Source: Oscillospiraceae bacterium
GTDB lineage: Bacteria; Bacillota; Clostridia; Oscillospirales; Oscillospiraceae
Direction: 5' to 3'
NCBI GenBank assembly: GCA_020025575.1
Contig: JAHHRW010000008.1
Coordinates: forward strand, 45,559 to 109,558
DNA: 64,000 nt
The position numbers and the translations under genes are program-made. Below, piece after piece: positions 59,587 through 64,000 of this stretch; position 1 is the stretch's first letter; every line of letters starts with the position of its first letter. The notes under the pieces are model-generated. The model was not told the DNA's origin and searched no databases. It saw nothing but the letters and a program-made list of their open reading frames with translations.

Positions 59587-60129
59587 TCAGCGAACGACAA
59601 TCTGCTCTTGGATTTCTTGAGCAAGTTTTTCTCCGCCCAGAGCCTCAATCAGCGCCAGTGCAAATTTGGTCGCACATCCTGCAGAAGTTCCTGTGATTAC
59701 ATTCCCATCACGAACAACCGCCGCATGGTCAACCATATTGGCATTACCCATGCCATTCTCACACCCGGGAAAGCATGTGGCCTTTTTTCCGTTTGTAATT
59801 CCCAAATCCGCAAGTACCGTAGGGCCGGCACAAATTGCAGCCACGAATTTACCGTGTTCGTGCGCATACTTCACTGCATCCAGTGCTTTGCCGCAGCCAC
59901 GGATAGAAGTAACGCCGCCTAAGCCGCCGGGAACTACCATCATTTCTGCATCGGCAGGATTCAGCTCATCAATCTGAATATCTGCCTCCACCCCGATCCT
60001 ATGACTTCCGTAGATCACTTTGCCGTCAAGACCAACTGTACATACTTCATATCCGGCACGTCGCAGCAAATCTACAGGTGTCAATGCCTCGATTTCCTCA
60101 AATCCTGTCCCAAGCAACACATAAATCAT
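59587..60129 (-). CDS. DJ-1/PfpI family protein
   Basis: A 180-residue DJ-1/PfpI superfamily protein with the Glu of GTGFEEIEALTPVDLLRRAG and the nucleophile Cys in AAICAGPTVLADLG (near 103). Close relatives include YajL-type and DJ-1 proteins credited with protein repair or glyoxalase activity; I cannot tell which applies. It sits three bases after tmk and 19 before mltG, with GGAGGGATAGG ahead of its ATG. Confidence 0.92.
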   Translation of the reverse strand: MIYVLLGTGFEEIEALTPVDLLRRAGYEVCTVGLDGKVIYGSHRIGVEADIQIDELNPADAEMMVVPGGLGGVTSIRGCGKALDAVKYAHEHGKFVAAICAGPTVLADLGITNGKKATCFPGCENGMGNANMVDHAAVVRDGNVITGTSAGCATKFALALIEALGGEKLAQEIQEQIVVR

Positions 60130-60132
60130 AGC

Positions 60133-60801
60133 CTATCCCTCCAGGCAATCCTTTACATGGTGGTAAATTTCCTCATGAATGTCCTCGATAGAGCGCATTA
60201 CGCCATCCTTGACGCACTGAATGACCGTCCATCCATAAAACTCTGCGGCGGCTTTTCCCGTTTTGCGGCAGGTGGCCAAATATGCAAGATCCTGTTCATG
60301 GATATCTGCACTGGTTCCGGTGGCTGCCTCACGGCTCCGCATAAGCATCTGCGTGTACTCGGTGGGGACATCCAGATAAATCGTCAGATCCGGACGAGGC
60401 AACCCCAGCCGTTTATATTCAAAGTCATATAGCCAGCTCAAAAATTCCTGCTGTTTTTCTGCCGGTTCTTTGGACGCCTGATGCACTGCATTGGATGTGG
60501 TATATCGATCGGACAGCACCACGCCCCCCTGCTCATACCATTGCCCCCACACCTTTTTATAGGATGCGTATCGATCCACCGCATAAAAAGAAGATGCAGC
60601 ATATGCATTCACATCCGATGGTTTATGGCCAAATTCGCCACCTAAATACATCCGAATCAGGGCAGAACTTTCCTCTTTATATTGTGGAAAAACAATTTTC
60701 TGGAACCTTGTGCCTTCCCGTTCCATCCGTTCGGTTAATTTCTGGAACTGCGTAGACTTCCCAGAACCATCGGTTCCCTCAATTACAATCAGTTTACCCA
60801 T
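60133..60801 (-). CDS. tmk: Thymidylate kinase
   Basis: Tmk phosphorylates dTMP to dTDP. The 222 residues have the P-loop EGTDGSGKSTQFQKL, the DRYTTSNAVHQ signature (DRY motif) and a lid region near ARSREAATGTSADIHE (seen as SREAATGTSADIHEQD). It is somewhat longer than the 205-215 residues common in the family. It complements thyA in the window. Its start overlaps the end of the TagA-type gene; GGGGGAAG precedes the ATG. Confidence 0.93.
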   Translation of the reverse strand: MGKLIVIEGTDGSGKSTQFQKLTERMEREGTRFQKIVFPQYKEESSALIRMYLGGEFGHKPSDVNAYAASSFYAVDRYASYKKVWGQWYEQGGVVLSDRYTTSNAVHQASKEPAEKQQEFLSWLYDFEYKRLGLPRPDLTIYLDVPTEYTQMLMRSREAATGTSADIHEQDLAYLATCRKTGKAAAEFYGWTVIQCVKDGVMRSIEDIHEEIYHHVKDCLEG

Positions 60802-61525
60802 TTTTCTTCCCCCGAAGTTTCTCCTTGTAACATATCAAAACAAATTTCGGCAGGCGCATCATTCTGCCCAGACGCTTCGGTTCTTTGATCAGGCGGTATA
60901 ACCATTCAAGACTCAGACGGATCATCCATTTGGGGGCTCTCTGAATGACTCCTGCGTAGCCGTCCAAGCTGCCGCCCAAGCCAAGCATCAATGTCGCGTT
61001 GAGTTCTTCAAAATGATTTATCATAAAACGCTCCTGCTTTGGTGCACCCAGACATACAAAAACCACATCCGGATTTGCAGCATTGATTTTCTGCACAACG
61101 GAAGTTTCGTCCTTAAAATACCCATCTGCTGTTCCGCAGATCACCAGCCCCGGATATTTCTGGGCCAGCTTTTCCCCAGCCAATTCCGCAATCCCAGGCT
61201 TGCCTCCAAGAAGGTACAGTCGCCCATCTCGTTCAGACAGCAGCTTGCAGATTTCTTCTCCGAATTCAATACCTGCAACCTTTTCCTTCATAGGGGTGCC
61301 CAAAATTTTAGCACCCAGAATCACTCCCGCTCCATCAGGAAGAACCAGGCTGGCTCCATTAAGCAGTTCCCGGAAGGATGCATCCTGAATGGCTTCATAA
61401 ACAATTTCGGCATTTGGAGTTACACAATATCCTCTCTGGTGCTGGCAAAGCATCTCGTCTGCCCGCTGGATGAATTCTGCTTTCGTCAGATTGTCAAAGC
61501 CGACACCCATCACATCTGTCCGCAA
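60794..61525 (-). CDS. WecG/TagA/CpsF family glycosyltransferase
   Basis: A roughly 243-residue GT26 glycosyltransferase; TagA members add N-acetylmannosamine to lipid-linked GlcNAc in wall teichoic acid synthesis. Signatures are CVTPNAEIVYEA with the key Asn-Ala-Glu, LVLPDGAGVILGAK, and VFVCLGAPKQERFM near 170. The C-terminal AGVIQRAPKWMIRLSLEWLYRL (here split as QRAPKWMIRL and SLEWLYRLIKEPKRL) is typical for membrane contact. A TTG at 61525, after AAAGGTGTG, is the likely start; the upstream ATG at 61552 overlaps a TATACAAT box. No other teichoic acid genes are nearby. Confidence 0.9.
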   Translation of the reverse strand: MRTDVMGVGFDNLTKAEFIQRADEMLCQHQRGYCVTPNAEIVYEAIQDASFRELLNGASLVLPDGAGVILGAKILGTPMKEKVAGIEFGEEICKLLSERDGRLYLLGGKPGIAELAGEKLAQKYPGLVICGTADGYFKDETSVVQKINAANPDVVFVCLGAPKQERFMINHFEELNATLMLGLGGSLDGYAGVIQRAPKWMIRLSLEWLYRLIKEPKRLGRMMRLPKFVLICYKEKLRGKKNG

Positions 61526-61648
61526 AATTATCACACCTTTCCCATCATACATATTGTATAACGATAGCACATTTTAGGCGGTTTGTCCACGAAAATCCCC
61601 TTATGTTTTCTTAAATTTGATATTTGACCCAAACCAGGGCAATAATGG

Positions 61649-61677
61649 TTGCAAAAATTCGGAAAAACTGATAGAAT
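61649..61677 (+). promoter_or_regulatory. Promoter of the helicase/DprA-like unit
   Basis: TTGCAA and TAGAAT with a 17-bp spacer, 35 bases before the helicase ATG. Confidence 0.75.
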
Positions 61678-61712
61678 AACCACGATTAGCATCACGGAAA
61701 AGGAATAAAATC

Positions 61713-62903
61713 ATGACTGATACAAATATTACCTTTCAGCAGTTGGGATTAAGTGATTCTATGCTGAAAGCTTTAGAAAAAAAGGGATACGGCTACCCCA
61801 CCACCATTCAGGCTGAGGCGATCCCTCAATTCATGCAATGGAAGGATGTCATTGCAAAAGCGCCTACCGGTACCGGAAAAACTTTTGCTTTTGGCATCCC
61901 CATGATCGAACACATCGATCCGGCAAACGAGCATGTTCAGGGGCTCATTTTGGCTCCCACACGCGAGCTCGCCATCCAGATTGGAGATGAACTGCGTGGG
62001 CTGTTGACCTATTATAAAAACATTCGCGTTGCAGTCCTCTATGGCGGTGCCGGAATTGGTGCCCAAATTAAGCAGTTGGAACGAAAACCTCAAATCGTTG
62101 TAGCAACCCCCGGACGACTGATGGATCATTACAATCGGAAAACCATTCGTTTGGATAAAATCCAGACAGTCGTTCTGGATGAAGCTGACCGAATGCTCGA
62201 TATGGGTTTTTTCAAAGATGTTACAAAAATCATTGAAAAAGTAAAGAATCGGAAGAATCTGGGTCTTTTTTCCGCTACTATTTCTCAGGAAGTTATGACC
62301 GTCAGCTGGATGTACCAGCGTGACGAAGTCGAAATCACCGTAGAACCGAGCAAAGAAGATCGCCCTGATATTGACCAGTTCTCTCTGACGGTATCCCCTC
62401 TGGCCAAAGCCGAAACCGCTCTGCGTTTGATTCACACCCAAGGTTTCGAGCGCGTCATTGTGTTTTGTAATACCAAGCATATGTGCCAGCGGCTGTCAGA
62501 TGATTTTCAGCGAGCTGGCCTGATCTGCGACTGCCTGCACGGAGATGTTCGTCAAAAGCAGCGAGAAAAGACCATGCAGTGTTACCGAAACGGCAAACTC
62601 CCCATTCTGATTGCCACTGATGTGGCATCCCGCGGCATCGATGTGGACGATGTGGACTGCGTGATCAACTTTGATATTCCAGAAGAAAATGAATACTATG
62701 TCCACCGGATCGGTCGTACCGGCCGGGCCAAGCGCAAAGGGCAAGCTTGGAGCCTTATCGGTAATTTCCCGGAAAAAGCAAAGCTGGATGAAATCGCAAA
62801 ATTCTCCAGCTACACAATCACGCCTATGATCCTAAACGAAGATGGTACACTCACCGAAGAAGTGATGAAGACACCCGTTCCCGTAAAGAGGCGATTCAGA
62901 TGA
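61713..62903 (+). CDS. DEAD-box RNA helicase
   Basis: A 396-residue DEAD-box ATPase consisting almost only of the two RecA-like domains. All motifs are readable: Q motif (PTTIQAEAIPQFM), motif I APTGTGKT, PTRELAIQI, TPGRLMDHY, DEAD (VLDEADRMLDMGFF), SAT, HGDVRQKQRE, ATDVASRGIDVDDV and HRIGRTGR. The short C-terminus lacks the RNA-binding tail of DbpA or the basic tail of CshA. It is probably an RNA-remodelling enzyme; the target is unknown. Its stop overlaps the DprA-like gene by four bases. GGAAAAGGAATAAAATC precedes the ATG. Confidence 0.93.
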   Translation: MTDTNITFQQLGLSDSMLKALEKKGYGYPTTIQAEAIPQFMQWKDVIAKAPTGTGKTFAFGIPMIEHIDPANEHVQGLILAPTRELAIQIGDELRGLLTYYKNIRVAVLYGGAGIGAQIKQLERKPQIVVATPGRLMDHYNRKTIRLDKIQTVVLDEADRMLDMGFFKDVTKIIEKVKNRKNLGLFSATISQEVMTVSWMYQRDEVEITVEPSKEDRPDIDQFSLTVSPLAKAETALRLIHTQGFERVIVFCNTKHMCQRLSDDFQRAGLICDCLHGDVRQKQREKTMQCYRNGKLPILIATDVASRGIDVDDVDCVINFDIPEENEYYVHRIGRTGRAKRKGQAWSLIGNFPEKAKLDEIAKFSSYTITPMILNEDGTLTEEVMKTPVPVKRRFR

Positions 62904-63787
62904 CAACTGCTGAACAGGGTTTCCTACTGCTCACTTCACATTTGGGAAACCCACAACGCAAACCACTCACACTGGCGCAATTTCGCACATTGTCTCATCG
63001 CGTACAAAATTCGCCAAAGCAAATCCGTGCAAAGGATCTGCACCCCTCGGATTTATTGGTTCTGGGCTACGGTCCGGAAGATGCCATGCGAATCGTTTCC
63101 CTGTTAGAAGACGGACCACTTCTACATGATTATCTATCGAGGGGCAAATCCCGAAATTGTTATCCGCTGACACGGATCAGTTCCAATTATCCGCAGCAGC
63201 TCCGTCTTCGGCTGGGTGCAGATGCTCCACTGTGCCTTTGGTATAAAGGGGATCTCTCAACGCTCTCACAGCCCTCTATCGGCCTTGTCGGAAGTCGCAA
63301 TTTGTCCCTTTCAAATAATCGTTTTGCGCAGCAAGCAGGCCTGCAAGCCGCAAAACAGGGCTACGCACTAGTATCCGGCAATGCAAAAGGTGCAGACATG
63401 ACCGCCCAAAATTCCTGCATTCAGCAAAACGGTCATGTAATCAGTATTGTTGCTGATACGTTGGTTGACAAAATTCCATCTGAGCATATCCTATATCTCA
63501 GTGAAGACAGCTACGACTTACCTTTCAGTGCTTTCCGGGCGCTCAGCCGGAACCGCATCATTCATGCACTGGGTGATTGCACTTTAGTTGCCCAGTGCGA
63601 ACTGGAAACAGGCGGCAGTTGGGATGGCTCAGTTAAAAATTTGGAAAACAACTGTACTCCGCTGCACTGCTTTAATGATGGCTCTGCCGCTGCAAAGGCA
63701 CTGCAGGACCGAGGTGCAGACCTGATTGGAATTGATGAACTCAACAATCTGGCTGCGCTTTGCAATCCACAGCCCTGCATATTTTGA
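62900..63787 (+). CDS. DprA/Smf-like Rossmann-fold protein
   Basis: A 295-residue protein whose middle and end resemble DprA (Smf), the loader of RecA on incoming single strands. The Rossmann signatures are IGLVGSRNLSLSNNRFA (near 127), LVSGNAKGADMTAQ (near 159) and LSRNRIIHALGDCTLVAQ. Differences from DprA: GNAKGAD for the usual GLARGID, TGGSWDGSVKN where SGSLxTA is expected, and no C-terminal winged helix. The first 100 residues hold a short helical region with SSNYPQQLRLRLG as in DprA. It is coupled to the helicase (ATGA), which is unusual for dprA. Whether it binds DNA or a nucleotide ligand is open. Confidence 0.8.
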   Translation: MTTAEQGFLLLTSHLGNPQRKPLTLAQFRTLSHRVQNSPKQIRAKDLHPSDLLVLGYGPEDAMRIVSLLEDGPLLHDYLSRGKSRNCYPLTRISSNYPQQLRLRLGADAPLCLWYKGDLSTLSQPSIGLVGSRNLSLSNNRFAQQAGLQAAKQGYALVSGNAKGADMTAQNSCIQQNGHVISIVADTLVDKIPSEHILYLSEDSYDLPFSAFRALSRNRIIHALGDCTLVAQCELETGGSWDGSVKNLENNCTPLHCFNDGSAAAKALQDRGADLIGIDELNNLAALCNPQPCIF

Positions 63788-63822
63788 AAAGGTGTTCGGT
63801 CAAATGTCCGAACACCTTTTTT
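63787..63822 (+). terminator. Terminator of the helicase/DprA-like unit
   Basis: AAAAGGTGTTCGG / CCGAACACCTTTT stem with an 8-base loop and T-run, starting at the stop codon. The next 120 bases hold nothing I recognise. Confidence 0.9.
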
Positions 63823-63943
63823 CGTATCACACACCCGATCATCTTTTTGATAGCCTCTACCATTACAAAGACTATCCATATCTATGAAACATCTGGGAAG
63901 TCACAATTCATATTCCTAAAACCGCTTTAATGCCATATAAATG

Positions 63944-63976
63944 ACAAAAAAGACCCTGACTTTCGTCAGAGTCTTT
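63944..63976 (-). terminator. Terminator of the minus-strand tRNA gene
   Basis: AAAGACTCTGAC / GTCAGGGTCTTT stem (one mismatch) followed by TTTTTGTC on the minus strand, directly after the tRNA 3' end. Confidence 0.8.
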
Positions 63977-64000
63977 GGAGCGGGTGACGAGGCTCGAACT
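63976..64000 (-). tRNA. 3' end of a tRNA gene, probably tRNA-Gly
   Basis: On the minus strand the last 25 bases read as a T-arm and acceptor end: AG-TTCGAGC-CTCGT, then CACCCGC, discriminator T and an encoded CCA. The T-stem half ACGAG can be predicted to lie just beyond the window. The 5' acceptor strand implied (GCGGGTG) with discriminator T fits tRNA-Gly of Firmicutes, but the anticodon is outside the window. Confidence 0.8.

Noticed and set aside
5640..63787. The 17-bp spacer shared by nearly all listed promoters
   Set aside because: I recognised promoters partly by this spacing, so the uniformity is biased by how they were found.
63562..63879. Minus-strand frame reaching from the DprA-like gene into the intergenic region
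   Set aside because: Its body is antisense to the DprA-like gene and it crosses the terminator; no ribosome site near its ATG.
1..64000. Search for CRISPR arrays, IS elements, prophage genes and att sites
   Set aside because: No regularly spaced repeats, transposase or integrase frames, or phage structural genes were seen on either strand.

Overview
The window is a stretch of chromosome from a low-to-mid GC Firmicute of the class Clostridia, most likely an Oscillospirales relative. This rests on the gene content: an ispH-S1 fusion, addAB rather than recBCD, a large Bacillus-type SRP RNA, pyrI next to pyrB, and sporulation genes (spoIIR, ytfJ, a dacF-like carboxypeptidase) that imply an endospore former. 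I see no phage, IS element, CRISPR array or rRNA operon. Nearly all of it is tightly packed core genome.

Layout. 1-5.6 kb (+): the pyrimidine operon carB(3' part)-pyrK-pyrD-pyrF-pyrE-pyrB-pyrI, closed by a strong terminator. 5.7-8.3 kb (+): a YfhO-type membrane glycosyltransferase with its own promoter. 8.4-20.1 kb (-): hflX, yigZ, dgt-like, a small membrane protein, dnaG, two sigma-70 genes in tandem, cmk, ispH-S1, then Dabb, ACT and PFL-family genes. 20.2-21.8 kb (-): rpmE and an M29 aminopeptidase. 21.9-25.6 kb (+): homocysteine methyltransferase, a membrane-anchored acyltransferase-fold protein, birA and a small membrane protein. 25.7-37.9 kb (-): GIY-YIG protein, pncB, recR-ybaB-dnaX-SRP RNA, acpP, a flavoprotein, an RpiR regulator, a pseudouridine synthase, dacF-like, ytfJ, DUF2953, scpB, scpA and a site-2 protease. 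38.4-46.8 kb (-): addA, addB, spoIIR, ispE. 47-48 kb (+): DUF378 and trmO. 48.1-52.4 kb: a divergent pair encoding a zinc-ribbon/Ig-like membrane protein and a Ser/Thr kinase with fibronectin-like ectodomains. 52.7-55.1 kb (-): a PLP lyase and a LacI regulator. 55.3-56.6 kb (+): thyA-folA. 56.9-61.5 kb (-): U32 protease-like, mltG, DJ-1, tmk, TagA-type glycosyltransferase. 61.7-63.8 kb (+): a DEAD-box helicase overlapping a DprA-like gene. The last bases are the 3' end of a minus-strand tRNA.

Nucleotide supply and DNA maintenance dominate: UMP synthesis, cmk, tmk, thyA, folA, dgt-like, dnaG, dnaX, recR, addAB and scpAB. Many transcription units carry readable sigma-A-type promoters, almost all with 17-bp spacers, and intrinsic terminators.

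The points most worth a second look are: the kinase/Ig-like divergent pair; the diverged tandem sigma factors behind dnaG; a membrane E2-fold protein lacking the catalytic His and apparently read from a leaderless mRNA; an inverted two-hairpin intergenic cassette at 52.5 and 56.7 kb, one copy with about 100 extra bases; operator-like repeats at the RpiR and LacI genes; and a helicase/DprA-like pair.
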